Source: Treponema sp. (GTDB lineage Bacteria; Spirochaetota; Spirochaetia; Treponematales; Breznakiellaceae). Taken from it: a stretch of DNA of 21,760 nt. Shown piece by piece: positions 15,158 through 21,725 of this stretch (positions within the stretch are counted from its first letter, which is position 1; every line of letters starts with the position of its first letter). The position numbers and the translations under genes are program-made. The DNA is taken from the NCBI GenBank assembly GCA_031261385.1, contig JAISJS010000080.1, forward strand, positions 1 to 21,760, written 5' to 3'. Below the pieces are notes generated by a model that did no database searches, had not been told where the DNA came from, and was given only the letters and a program-made list of their open reading frames with translations.

Positions 15158-15258
15158 GCACAAGAAGGGAGTAGCCGGCGCAGTAAGTGCGCAGAATAAT
15201 TCGTCAGCACGAACCGGTTCCGGTTCCGGATTATTCGTAACGGGCAAGACTTTTTGCC
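15158..15258 (+). ncRNA. yybP-ykoY (manganese) riboswitch aptamer
   Basis: The order of conserved parts matches this class. P1 pairs 15161-15167 (CAAGAAG) with 15250-15256 (CTTTTTG). The loop GGGAGTAG follows (15167-15174). P2 is the hairpin GCGCA/TGCGC (15178-15192). P3 is the long helix GAATAATTC with GGATTATTC (15194-15202, 15228-15236). The inner TCGTCA segment (15201-15206) leads into a hairpin GAACC/GGTTC, and the second loop ends in CAAGAC (15245-15250). These match the L1, P3 and L3 elements of the known Mn2+-binding aptamers as I recall them from E. coli mntP/alx and Lactococcus. The class senses Mn2+ and normally turns on export genes. Confidence 0.85.
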
Positions 15259-15300
15259 ATCATAACCTTGCGTTATGTGGTAAGAGGGCTTGCCTTTTTT
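15243..15300 (+). terminator. Riboswitch-controlled intrinsic terminator
   Basis: GGCAAG (15243-15248) pairs with CTTGCC (15289-15294) and six T follow (15295-15300). An inner stem CATAAC/GTTATG (15261-15266, 15272-15277) closes the hairpin. The outer 5' strand is the conserved CAAGAC loop, and C250-T254 are also P1 bases, so ligand-bound aptamer and terminator exclude each other. This predicts that Mn2+ allows read-through into oadB. Confidence 0.8.
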
Positions 15301-15318
15301 GTTATACAAGGAGCAGCT

Positions 15319-16458
15319 ATGGAATTTTTGCTTGATGGAGTTATGGCCCTGACCTGGAAACAGGTGGTTATGTATGTCGTGGGAGCGGCGCTGATTTGGC
15401 TCGCCATTAAAAAGGAATATGAGCCGGCGCTGCTGCTGCCTATGGGCTTTGGGGCAATCCTCGTGAATCTGCCCCTGAGCGGCGTGCTGAACCAGATTAT
15501 GCCCGGCGTCGGGGAAACGCATGGGGTTATCCAGTGGCTCTTTGAAACCGGCATCAACGCCGCCGAAGCCATGCCGCTGCTTCTTTTTATCGGCATTGGG
15601 GCGATGATCGACTTTGGGCCGCTGCTGTCCCGGCCGGTGTTTTTTCTCTTTGGCGCTTCCGCCCATTTCGGTATTTTTGCAACGATCACCCTGGCTACCC
15701 TGCTGGGCTTTGACCTGAAAGATGCGGCGGCAATCGGCATTATCGGCGCCGCCGACGGGCCTACAACGATTCTGGTTTCCCAGGTCCTGCACTCAAACTA
15801 TTTGGGGGCCATTGCCGTGGCGGCGTATTCCTATATGTCCCTGGTGCCGATTATCCAGCCCTTTGCCATAAAACTCGTCACCACCAAAAAAGAGCGGCGT
15901 ATCAGAATGGATCCAATAGCGTCCACCGAGGTCCCCAAGTCGATTCGCATCCTGTTCCCGATAATCGTAACGATTGTGGTAGGTTTTATTTCTCCGGCGG
16001 CGGTGGCCCTTATCGGCTTTTTAATGTTCGGAAATCTTATCCGGGAATGCGCGGTGCTTGACTCCCTTTCCGAGACCGCCCAGAAAACGCTTTCCAATCT
16101 GATTACGCTGCTTCTGGGGATTACCATTTCCTTTACCATGCAGGCGGATAAATTTATTACCAAAGAAACCCTCCTTATCATGGGGCTGGGACTTGTGGCG
16201 TTCATTTTTGATACCATCGGCGGGGTACTCTTTACCAAATTGCTGAACATCTTTTTGAAAAAGAAAATTAACCCGATGATCGGCGCTGCGGGAATTTCCG
16301 CTTTTCCGATGTCGGCCCGTGTTATTCAGAAGCTGGCCCTCAAGGAAGACCCCACCAATATTTTTCTGATGCATGCGGTAAGCGCCAATGTGTCGGGCCA
16401 GATCGCCTCGGTGGTTGCCAGCGGCCTCGTACTCAGCCTGATATTGCAATATCTGTAG
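15319..16458 (+). CDS. oadB: Na+-translocating decarboxylase beta subunit (OadB family)
   Basis: This 379-residue multi-span membrane protein belongs to the beta-subunit family of oxaloacetate, methylmalonyl-CoA and glutaconyl-CoA decarboxylases. That subunit decarboxylates carboxybiotin and pumps Na+ outward. The Na+-site motif GAADGPT (Asp146, equivalent to the essential Asp203 of Klebsiella OadB), AYSYMSLVPIIQP and the terminal SANVSGQIASVVASG are conserved, so ion coupling should be intact. I chose ATG 15319 because AAGGAG lies 5 bases upstream. A longer in-frame start would lie inside the terminator. No biotin-dependent alpha subunit is nearby. Control by a manganese riboswitch is unexpected for this family and raises the possibility of a manganese-related role. 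Confidence 0.93.
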   Translation: MEFLLDGVMALTWKQVVMYVVGAALIWLAIKKEYEPALLLPMGFGAILVNLPLSGVLNQIMPGVGETHGVIQWLFETGINAAEAMPLLLFIGIGAMIDFGPLLSRPVFFLFGASAHFGIFATITLATLLGFDLKDAAAIGIIGAADGPTTILVSQVLHSNYLGAIAVAAYSYMSLVPIIQPFAIKLVTTKKERRIRMDPIASTEVPKSIRILFPIIVTIVVGFISPAAVALIGFLMFGNLIRECAVLDSLSETAQKTLSNLITLLLGITISFTMQADKFITKETLLIMGLGLVAFIFDTIGGVLFTKLLNIFLKKKINPMIGAAGISAFPMSARVIQKLALKEDPTNIFLMHAVSANVSGQIASVVASGLVLSLILQYL

Positions 16459-16467
16459 GAGAAAATT

Positions 16468-16614
16468 ATGACCGAAGAAATGATGTTTAATGTAATGGCG
16501 TCCCTTGATATTATGTGGAAGGGGATGCTTGGCCTGTTTGTGGTCTGCGGTTTTGTGGCGCTCCTGACGATGCTGGTTTCAAAGATCGCCGGTAAACCCA
16601 AAAAAACTGATTGA
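16468..16614 (+). CDS. 48-residue single-span OadG-like protein
   Basis: The small ORF starts 9 bases after oadB. Its ribosome site AGGAG overlaps the oadB stop codon (TAGGAG), with 6 bases to the ATG. It encodes 48 residues: an N-terminal MTEEMMFNVMASLDIMW, one membrane helix (about 20-38, GMLGLFVVCGFVALLTMLV) and a short basic tail KIAGKPKKTD. Position and shape fit the gamma subunit (OadG) that clamps to OadB. Classical OadG has a longer cytoplasmic tail that binds the alpha subunit and zinc. That tail is missing, in line with the absence of an alpha gene. Sequence similarity over such a short chain is weak, so the family call rests largely on context. Confidence 0.7.
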   Translation: MTEEMMFNVMASLDIMWKGMLGLFVVCGFVALLTMLVSKIAGKPKKTD

Positions 16615-16624
16615 AATATTTCGT

Positions 16625-18865
16625 TTAACGCGCTTTATCAGCGCGTGTGACCGGAGCCTCTGCGCTGAAAAACCCGTCTTTCCAGTTGAAGCGGCTGATA
16701 TCGGGCAGGGGCACGCCGTCTTTCACCGATCGCATCAAATCGCGGAAGTCTGATTTTTTTAACGGCGGACCGGAAAGGTCCAGGATAAAACGGCTGAATC
16801 CCGCTTCTTCCAGGAACGGAATTTTATCGACAATCGAAAAAGGCTTTTCGGGAATTACCTGCGATCCATCTTCACGGTTGTTTAAAAGACGGAAGCGCTC
16901 ATCCCTGCTGTCGTAAAAATCATCAAACTTGTAAATGCCGCCAAGGTCTGCCCGTATGCGGAACAGAACAGGCCAGGCAAAAACCGTAACAAAAGCGGCG
17001 GCCCTGCAGTTCCCCCCGGGAGGAAAAGTTTTTTCAAAATTTTGCCGGTTATTCTCCAGCGGAGAAATAAAAAAACCGGCGCCCATTGCTGCAACAAGTG
17101 ATTGTGCCCACTGGTTAAAAATGTAAAGATACGGCCCGGCGATCAGCGCGGGTTTATCGGGGCTTGTCTGCCTGCCCATACCGGCCCGCTGTAAAAATTC
17201 CGCCTGCTTGTCCTGGCCGCGGAACAGCGAAAAATGTCCGGGATTATTTACCACAAACTGATAATACCCCTTTCCCATAAGCCGGTTAATTTCACCGGCA
17301 AGAATTTCCATACTCTGCGGAAAATAGGGGTCCAGCACAAGGATGATCTCCGCAGGTTTAAACGGCAGCGGCGGCTTATCATCTGCAAGCAGATACGCGG
17401 CGGTTTTGCGGGTGTAGGAAAGCATTACCCGGACCGGCCGCGACGATTGTACAATGTACAAGTCATCGGTGCGGGAGACCGCCGTATAGAGGCCTCCCGG
17501 AAAAAGCCCCTCTCCCGCGGACTTGCCGTCCCTGCGGCTGCTGTCACGGGGGGATGTTTTACTTTGCGGTGCATTTTTACCCTGCGGTAAAAACGGCGCA
17601 ATCTTCACAGCAGGGGCCTTGTCCCTGCCGGGCATGTGCTTAAAATGGCCCAGTTCGCGGGGAATCACCGGAATATACCGCTTTGACATGGATTTATTCT
17701 GGATAAGATACACCGCATCGCCGCTTTCAAAACCTTCGGGGATCGATATCCAAAGGCCGCCGCCTGATTCAGGCTCAGTTTTGCCGGGCTTCCCGGCAAG
17801 CTTGAGTTTATGCGATACCCGGCTTGAGTCGTCGGCCTTATGCAGCCGTATCGAATCCCCGGCTGCAGGCGGATCAGAGGCGGGGTTGATAAATCCCCGC
17901 CACTCACCGGCAGCGGCGCCTTTCACCTTGAGCAGCTTTCCAAGGCTGATCCCGGTGCCCCCCGCCTGGTCCGGATCAAGCCAATTAATATCCGGCCCGG
18001 TATAAAAGGCCGTTTTGGGCCGGGCAAAATCGTTACGGAGAATTTTGAGGCCCTGCGTAATGCTTTCCTGTATTTTTTCTTCGTTCTCACCGGCAACGGC
18101 GTCGATAACCATGCGGTATGCGGAGACCACGGCCCCGACATATTCGGCGCTTTTCATCCGCCCTTCAATTTTAAACGAACTTACTCCCGCGGCGGCAAGC
18201 TCCGGCGTTTTTTCCAACAGCTGCAGATCCGAGGGACTGAAATAATAGCCGCCTTCATCATCCCGCCGGTAAAAACGGCGGCACGCCTGAGTGCACATTC
18301 CGCGGTTTGCCGACTTGCCGCCAAGGTAGCTCGAAAAAAGGCAGAGCCCCGAGGCGCTGACGCACAGGGCCCCGTGGACAAATACTTCCAGCTCTGCATT
18401 GGTATCCGCCCTGATATCCCGAATTTCTTCCAGGGTAAGTTCCCGCGCCAGGACCACCCGCGACACGCCGAATTTGGAAAGGGCATTGGCCCCCCGCGCC
18501 GAGGCAATATTCATCTGGGTGGAGGCATGGAGTTTGAGGGACGGAAAATTCTCCCGGACCATCTGCACCACCCCAAAATCCTGAACGATAAGACCATCGG
18601 GACCAAGGGCGGCAAGGTATTTCAAAAGCTGATACATACGATCCGCTTCGCGCTGTTCAAAAACCGTATTCACCGTGACATATATTTTTTTGCCCATACG
18701 GTGCAGGGACTTGAGCGCCCCTTCAAACTGCGAATAGGCAAAATTAGCGCTCCGCATACGGGCATTAAAATTTTTCAGCCCCAGATAGACCGCATCGGCC
18801 CCTTCGCCAATGGCGGCGTCCAGCGCTTCGGGTGACCCTGCAGGCGCCAATAATTCAACAAACAT
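16625..18865 (-). CDS. U32-family protein, RlhA/TrhP-like (RNA hydroxylation or peptidase family)
   Basis: The N-terminal half of this 746-residue protein is a clear U32 domain. It starts with ELLAPAGSPEALDAAIGEGADAVYLGL (residues 4-30), contains LHASTQMNIAS, and has the family signature ELEVFVHGALCVSASGLC. Cys168, Cys175, Cys191 and Cys195 lie where U32 proteins bind an iron-sulfur cluster. Annotated as peptidases, the best studied members (E. coli RlhA, TrhP, UbiU/V) instead carry out prephenate-dependent hydroxylation of rRNA, tRNA or ubiquinone precursors. The long C-terminal extension resembles RlhA more than TrhP, but I cannot separate these. There is no Shine-Dalgarno, but a good promoter ends 8 bases before the ATG. 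The gene is convergent with oadB/oadG and divergent from thioredoxin. Confidence 0.9.
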   Translation of the reverse strand: MFVELLAPAGSPEALDAAIGEGADAVYLGLKNFNARMRSANFAYSQFEGALKSLHRMGKKIYVTVNTVFEQREADRMYQLLKYLAALGPDGLIVQDFGVVQMVRENFPSLKLHASTQMNIASARGANALSKFGVSRVVLARELTLEEIRDIRADTNAELEVFVHGALCVSASGLCLFSSYLGGKSANRGMCTQACRRFYRRDDEGGYYFSPSDLQLLEKTPELAAAGVSSFKIEGRMKSAEYVGAVVSAYRMVIDAVAGENEEKIQESITQGLKILRNDFARPKTAFYTGPDINWLDPDQAGGTGISLGKLLKVKGAAAGEWRGFINPASDPPAAGDSIRLHKADDSSRVSHKLKLAGKPGKTEPESGGGLWISIPEGFESGDAVYLIQNKSMSKRYIPVIPRELGHFKHMPGRDKAPAVKIAPFLPQGKNAPQSKTSPRDSSRRDGKSAGEGLFPGGLYTAVSRTDDLYIVQSSRPVRVMLSYTRKTAAYLLADDKPPLPFKPAEIILVLDPYFPQSMEILAGEINRLMGKGYYQFVVNNPGHFSLFRGQDKQAEFLQRAGMGRQTSPDKPALIAGPYLYIFNQWAQSLVAAMGAGFFISPLENNRQNFEKTFPPGGNCRAAAFVTVFAWPVLFRIRADLGGIYKFDDFYDSRDERFRLLNNREDGSQVIPEKPFSIVDKIPFLEEAGFSRFILDLSGPPLKKSDFRDLMRSVKDGVPLPDISRFNWKDGFFSAEAPVTRADKAR
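16628..16646. terminator. Hairpin between the convergent oadG-like and U32 genes
   Basis: ACGCGCT (16628-16634) and AGCGCGT (16640-16646) form a perfect 7-bp stem with loop TTATC, overlapping the last codons of the U32 gene. Neither side has a proper T-tract, so it may stabilise 3' ends rather than terminate. Confidence 0.3.
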
Positions 18866-18873
18866 AGGGCTTC

Positions 18874-18902
18874 ATTCTATTGCCGAAAAGGTATTGGTAC
18901 AA
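18874..18902 (-). promoter_or_regulatory. Promoter of the U32 gene
   Basis: On the minus strand, TTGTAC (18902-18897) and TAGAAT (18879-18874) are spaced by exactly 17 bases. The ATG at 18865 follows the -10 box by 8 bases, giving an almost leaderless mRNA. The -35 box overlaps that of trxA. Confidence 0.6.
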
Positions 18903-18922
18903 GTGCATTTTTTCGTTATATT
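18894..18922 (+). promoter_or_regulatory. Promoter of the thioredoxin gene
   Basis: TTGGTA (18894-18899) and TATATT (18917-18922) are spaced by 17 bases. The leader of about 20 bases holds the ribosome site AGGGAGG (18937-18943). The -35 box shares bases with the divergent U32 promoter. Confidence 0.65.
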
Positions 18923-18949
18923 TAAAGTATGGTTTTAGGGAGGATTTAA

Positions 18950-19273
18950 ATGAGTAACGGCATAGAAATTACCAGCGATAACTTCGAGACCGAGGTGCTC
19001 CAATCCCCGGTTCCGGTTTTGATTGATTTTTGGGCGTCATGGTGCGGTCCCTGCAAAATGATAGGCCCGTTTATCGACCAGCTTGCCGGCGAATACGCCG
19101 GCAAGGTAAAGATTGGCAAGGTCAATGTTGATGAGCAGAATGAAATTGCGGAAAAGCACAATATTGTGTCGATTCCGACCCTGGTCCTGTACAAAGACGG
19201 CAGCCCCTTCCGGCAAAAGGTCGGGGCCGCCCCCAAGCATGACATCGAAAACCTGTTCAAGGACCTTGTTTGA
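18950..19273 (+). CDS. trxA: Thioredoxin
   Basis: This 107-residue classical thioredoxin, a cytoplasmic disulfide reductant, has the active site WCGPCK (residues 31-36, Cys32 and Cys35). It also has the buried Asp26 in LIDFWAS and the cis-proline Pro76 in SIPTLVLY. Length and motifs match bacterial TrxA over the full chain. The strong ribosome site AGGGAGG lies 6 bases before the ATG. It is transcribed alone, back to back with the U32 gene from overlapping promoters, which may link a redox carrier to an iron-sulfur protein. A short hairpin overlaps the stop codon. No thioredoxin reductase gene is in the window. Confidence 0.97.
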   Translation: MSNGIEITSDNFETEVLQSPVPVLIDFWASWCGPCKMIGPFIDQLAGEYAGKVKIGKVNVDEQNEIAEKHNIVSIPTLVLYKDGSPFRQKVGAAPKHDIENLFKDLV

Positions 19274-19285
19274 GCAGGGCTCAAA
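19269..19285 (+). terminator. Possible terminator hairpin of trxA
   Basis: TTTGAGC (19269-19275) and GCTCAAA (19279-19285) form a 7-bp stem with loop AGG, including the trxA stop codon. Only TTT follows, so termination may be weak. It also lies just past the end of the convergent lipoprotein gene. Confidence 0.35.
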
Positions 19286-19299
19286 TTTAAGCAAGGCTG

Positions 19300-20304
19300 C
19301 TAAAACCGCGCCGGATTGTTCGGCTTTCCCGGTGTGATACCGCTCGTGGCGGTGATATACCAGTCCGACGCCGTATTGGTATCGGGAACAGTTTCGTCGC
19401 GGGAAATGCTCCGGGTCATCGCGGTCTTGATGTTGGCAGAACGCACCGCATCGGCGGGACCGGCGATTTTTCCATCCGATGAAACCCATGCGCCCTGATC
19501 GCAGAACAATTCCGCGGCCTGTATAAATTGATCCTTGCTCCACCAGGGGTCGGCAGTTTCGGAGAGTAGTACCGCATCGATAATACGGTCATCCTGATCG
19601 GCAAACCAAACCGCGTCGGTTTTGTGCAGCAGTTTATCCGTCCCGTGAACCCAAAAATCACGGGCTCCCGCAACGGCGTCTGTCCCGCCGGAAAGCGCCA
19701 GATCGCTGCCGGTTTCATCCACAGTGCCTTCTTCTACCGTACGCAGATGTATCAGGATGTATTCACCCGTGCGTACCTCCGTGGGTGCAAATTCATAGAC
19801 CAGCGGCTGTTTGACATTCCCCGCAATGTACAAACGGAGCCCCCCAAGGTTCCCTGCACTTAAGGTTTTGATCTCAATAAATTCCGCCTTGGGTTTTGAA
19901 TATTCGGTACGCAGTTCATTGATACGAAAAGCGGGGAGCCGGTCATTGCGGGTCCGCAGCGGAACCAGCACATTCAGGGTATTCCCGTTTTCATCCTCCA
20001 CCAGAATATCCGCCGTAATCCGCTCCCCGGCGCCAAGTCCGCCGGCAAGTTTTACCGTCACCAGATCCCCCCCATCCACCGATTCCACGGGAACTGCGGG
20101 GTCAAAGTTGATAGTCACCACCGTAACCGGCAGTGAAAACTGAAAGGAGATCTCGGTTGGGGAAACCGCCCGGCATTGCATAAACACCGGCGCTTGCGAA
20201 CTTTGCCCCAACAGCTGTCCGATAGCTTCCCCGGTAGAACAGCCGCAGAGAAGAACCGCCAGCGCGATCAGCGGGGGTACAGGAATACAGGTAATTTTTT
20301 TCAT
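19300..20304 (-). CDS. Lipoprotein with lamin-tail-like (LTD) domain
   Basis: The 334-residue chain starts with a lipoprotein signal (hydrophobic 8-19, then CGC; Cys22 or Cys20 is the likely lipidated residue). Residues 36-120 look like a beta-sandwich of Big/Ig type (PTEISFQFSLPVTVVTINFD). Residues 125-334 resemble a bacterial LTD module: FRINELRTEYSKPKAEFIEI at its start, the LYIAGN strand, and the typical end TSGITPGKPN. LTD proteins of bacteria are usually envelope or surface proteins, often of unknown role. GGAGG lies 5 bases before the ATG. The upstream region carries the second copy of the promoter-like motif found before ssb. It is convergent with trxA. Confidence 0.78.
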   Translation of the reverse strand: MKKITCIPVPPLIALAVLLCGCSTGEAIGQLLGQSSQAPVFMQCRAVSPTEISFQFSLPVTVVTINFDPAVPVESVDGGDLVTVKLAGGLGAGERITADILVEDENGNTLNVLVPLRTRNDRLPAFRINELRTEYSKPKAEFIEIKTLSAGNLGGLRLYIAGNVKQPLVYEFAPTEVRTGEYILIHLRTVEEGTVDETGSDLALSGGTDAVAGARDFWVHGTDKLLHKTDAVWFADQDDRIIDAVLLSETADPWWSKDQFIQAAELFCDQGAWVSSDGKIAGPADAVRSANIKTAMTRSISRDETVPDTNTASDWYITATSGITPGKPNNPARF

Positions 20305-20314
20305 AAAAGCCTCC

Positions 20315-20381
20315 GGTATATAAGGGAATCAATATGCCGTTTTGCTTTAGTCAAAAGAGAATTTTTTGACAAAAAAGTGAA
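20315..20381 (-). promoter_or_regulatory. Promoter-like element upstream of the LTD lipoprotein, copy B of the shared motif
   Basis: Read on the minus strand it has TTCACTTTTTT, then TTTTGACTAAAGC with exactly the same distance as copy A (38 bases end to end), then ACGGCAT, TTCCC and TATATA. Two single-base insertions distinguish the downstream half from copy A. The remaining stretch to 20465 shows no gene. Confidence 0.5.
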
Positions 20382-20465
20382 GAAAAAACATGAAAAGCAG
20401 AAAAAGAAGGAGATGGCCCATATATAGCGTCAGTTGGGGGCAGCGGGTATTTTAACCTGCAGGGC

Positions 20466-20515
20466 TTGTTTATTATTGATATTGTATTATAATAGAAACT
20501 ATCGGAAACCGATAG
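20466..20515 (+). promoter_or_regulatory. Promoter and palindromic operator of the AbiEi gene
   Basis: TTGTTT (20466-20471) and a perfect TATAAT (20488-20493) are spaced by 16 bases. At the predicted start lies the perfect palindrome CTATCGG-AAA-CCGATAG (20499-20515). AbiEi antitoxins repress their own operons through inverted repeats, so this is the likely operator. Confidence 0.65.
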
Positions 20516-20522
20516 GTATAAA

Positions 20523-21155
20523 ATGACCAGATTGACCCGTTCTATAGTTGAACATAACCTTCCCGCCGTATTTACCAGTGAGGATATAAAAAACCTGGAA
20601 CCGCAGGATCATATACGGTATTGCCAGATGAGCAGGGCGATTTCCTCCGGTGATATTGTCAGAATTCGCCGCGGATTTTATACCCTGAATAAAATATTCC
20701 GAAAATCGGTGATAAATGAGCATGCGTTGGCCAGTCTGTTTGTACCCAAAAGTTATATCAGTTTTGAGACTGCCCTTTGGGATGCCGGCTGGATACCCGA
20801 ATTCGTGTATGAAATCGCCAGTGTAAGTCCAAGGCCGTCATTTGAGATAAAAACCCCATTTGCGGTTTATTCCTATACTCAGGTACCTCAGAAAGATTTT
20901 ACGGCAGGAACTTATACGATTTCATATAATGACTATAAAATTATTGAAGCAAAACCACTTAAAGCTTTAGCTGATTATGTGTATACCTTTGATTATAACT
21001 GGAACAGCCTTAAGCCCCTTCAGCAGTCCCTTAGAATCGATATTGAAAATCTAGAGACCCTTACCCATGATGATTTTGATGAATTAGAAGATAATTATGC
21101 TGCGCTCAGGGTAACGGCATTTCTTGATGGTATCCGGAAGGAATTACGGTTATGA
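20523..21155 (+). CDS. abiEi: AbiEi-family antitoxin / transcriptional regulator
   Basis: This 210-residue member of the AbiEi/COG5340 family is the antitoxin of type IV toxin-antitoxin systems. It counters a nucleotidyltransferase toxin without binding it and represses its own promoter. An N-terminal winged helix (about 1-57) ends in GDIVRIRRGFYTL, the most typical motif of the family. The following part (SYISFETALWDAGWIPE, PLKALADYVYT) matches the antitoxin core. A 17-bp palindrome lies between promoter and ATG; the ribosome site is weak (AGGT inside the palindrome edge). The stop codon overlaps the next start as ATGA, as in intact AbiE operons, but only a 44-codon ORF follows instead of the toxin. 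Confidence 0.85.
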   Translation: MTRLTRSIVEHNLPAVFTSEDIKNLEPQDHIRYCQMSRAISSGDIVRIRRGFYTLNKIFRKSVINEHALASLFVPKSYISFETALWDAGWIPEFVYEIASVSPRPSFEIKTPFAVYSYTQVPQKDFTAGTYTISYNDYKIIEAKPLKALADYVYTFDYNWNSLKPLQQSLRIDIENLETLTHDDFDELEDNYAALRVTAFLDGIRKELRL

Positions 21156-21286
21156 GTAATGTGTTTTTATGGCGACTAATTGAAGAAGTTAAGCGGGATG
21201 TCATTCGATTTGTTAATCAATCAGAACGGGATATAGTAAATGCTTGGACTCGGGAAAATTTTTTAACAGCCCTTGAAGATTTTTAA
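21152..21286 (+). CDS. 44-codon ORF in the AbiEii toxin position, probable toxin remnant
   Basis: The ATG overlaps the antitoxin stop codon (ATGA), the usual junction between abiEi and abiEii. The ORF codes for only 44 residues (MSNVFLWRLIEEVKRDVIRF... ending ...NFLTALEDF). The LWRLIEEVKRDV start resembles how AbiEii toxins begin, but nothing of the nucleotidyltransferase core (GGT/S and Asp-x-Asp/Glu motifs) follows before the TAA or in the next 140 bases. An internal deletion that left the first helix is the simplest reading. A true short protein cannot be excluded. Confidence 0.45.
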   Translation: MSNVFLWRLIEEVKRDVIRFVNQSERDIVNAWTRENFLTALEDF

Positions 21287-21381
21287 AAGAGATAACTGAC
21301 ACTGATTTAAACGAGCCTGAGTTTTGGGGGTAGGGTTGAAATTCCTTTGGATGGGATAATTAATGTCAGACGTTTTTTGTA

Positions 21382-21413
21382 TTGACAATGCAATGACATT
21401 GTGATATTGTCAA
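21382..21413 (+). promoter_or_regulatory. Promoter with nested palindromic operator of the dinJ-type operon
   Basis: TTGACA (21382-21387) and TATTGT (21405-21410) are 17 bases apart. The two boxes lie inside a perfect inverted repeat, TTGACAAT (21382-21389) with ATTGTCAA (21406-21413). A second palindrome, CAATG-A-CATTG (21391-21401), is nested in the spacer. This arrangement fits autorepression by a ribbon-helix-helix antitoxin. Confidence 0.7.
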
Positions 21414-21428
21414 GAAAGAGGTAAGTAA

Positions 21429-21725
21429 ATGACCAAAACTGCCAATTTGAATATACGTATTGACCCACAAACGAAGCAGGGGGCGGAACAACTTTTTTCA
21501 ACTTTCGGTATAACCCTTTCAGATGCCGTTTCCATTTTTTTGCATCAATCTTTACTTGAAGGGGGCTTGCCCTTTGTGATGAAGCAACCCCGGTATAATG
21601 TTGAAACTGAAGATGCCATGAAAGAAGCACGGGATATACTGAAAGGTAAAATTAAAACCAGAAGTTATACCAGTGCAAAGGCACTGGCAGATGAATTAAA
21701 AGCAGAAGTTAAATCCAAGTGCTGA
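21429..21725 (+). CDS. dinJ: RelB/DinJ-family antitoxin
   Basis: This 98-residue type II antitoxin neutralises a YafQ/RelE-type mRNA interferase and represses its own operon. The N-terminal ribbon-helix-helix (about 1-48) has the family pattern TANLNIRIDPQTKQGAEQ, then FGITLSDAVSIFLHQSLLEGGLPF. The charged C-terminal tail that wraps the toxin follows. AGAGG lies 7 bases before the ATG. The promoter in front carries nested palindromes. Its stop overlaps the predicted toxin start by 7 bases. The name reflects family membership; RelB would be equally acceptable. Confidence 0.9.
   Translation: MTKTANLNIRIDPQTKQGAEQLFSTFGITLSDAVSIFLHQSLLEGGLPFVMKQPRYNVETEDAMKEARDILKGKIKTRSYTSAKALADELKAEVKSKC

Noticed and set aside
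15207..15229. CCGGTTCC direct repeat as a separate element
   Set aside because: It forms the inner hairpin of the riboswitch.
15268..15318. Longer in-frame start for oadB
   Set aside because: It would put the first 17 codons inside the riboswitch terminator, and it has no ribosome site. ATG 15319 has AAGGAG at the right distance.
16628..16646. Strong bidirectional terminator
   Set aside because: The stem is good but no run of T follows on either strand, so it is listed only as a low-confidence hairpin.
17840..18835. 331-codon open frame on the plus strand opposite the U32 gene
   Set aside because: Its product is Arg/Pro/Gly-rich with no recognisable domain. It mirrors the codon structure of a well-supported gene on the other strand.
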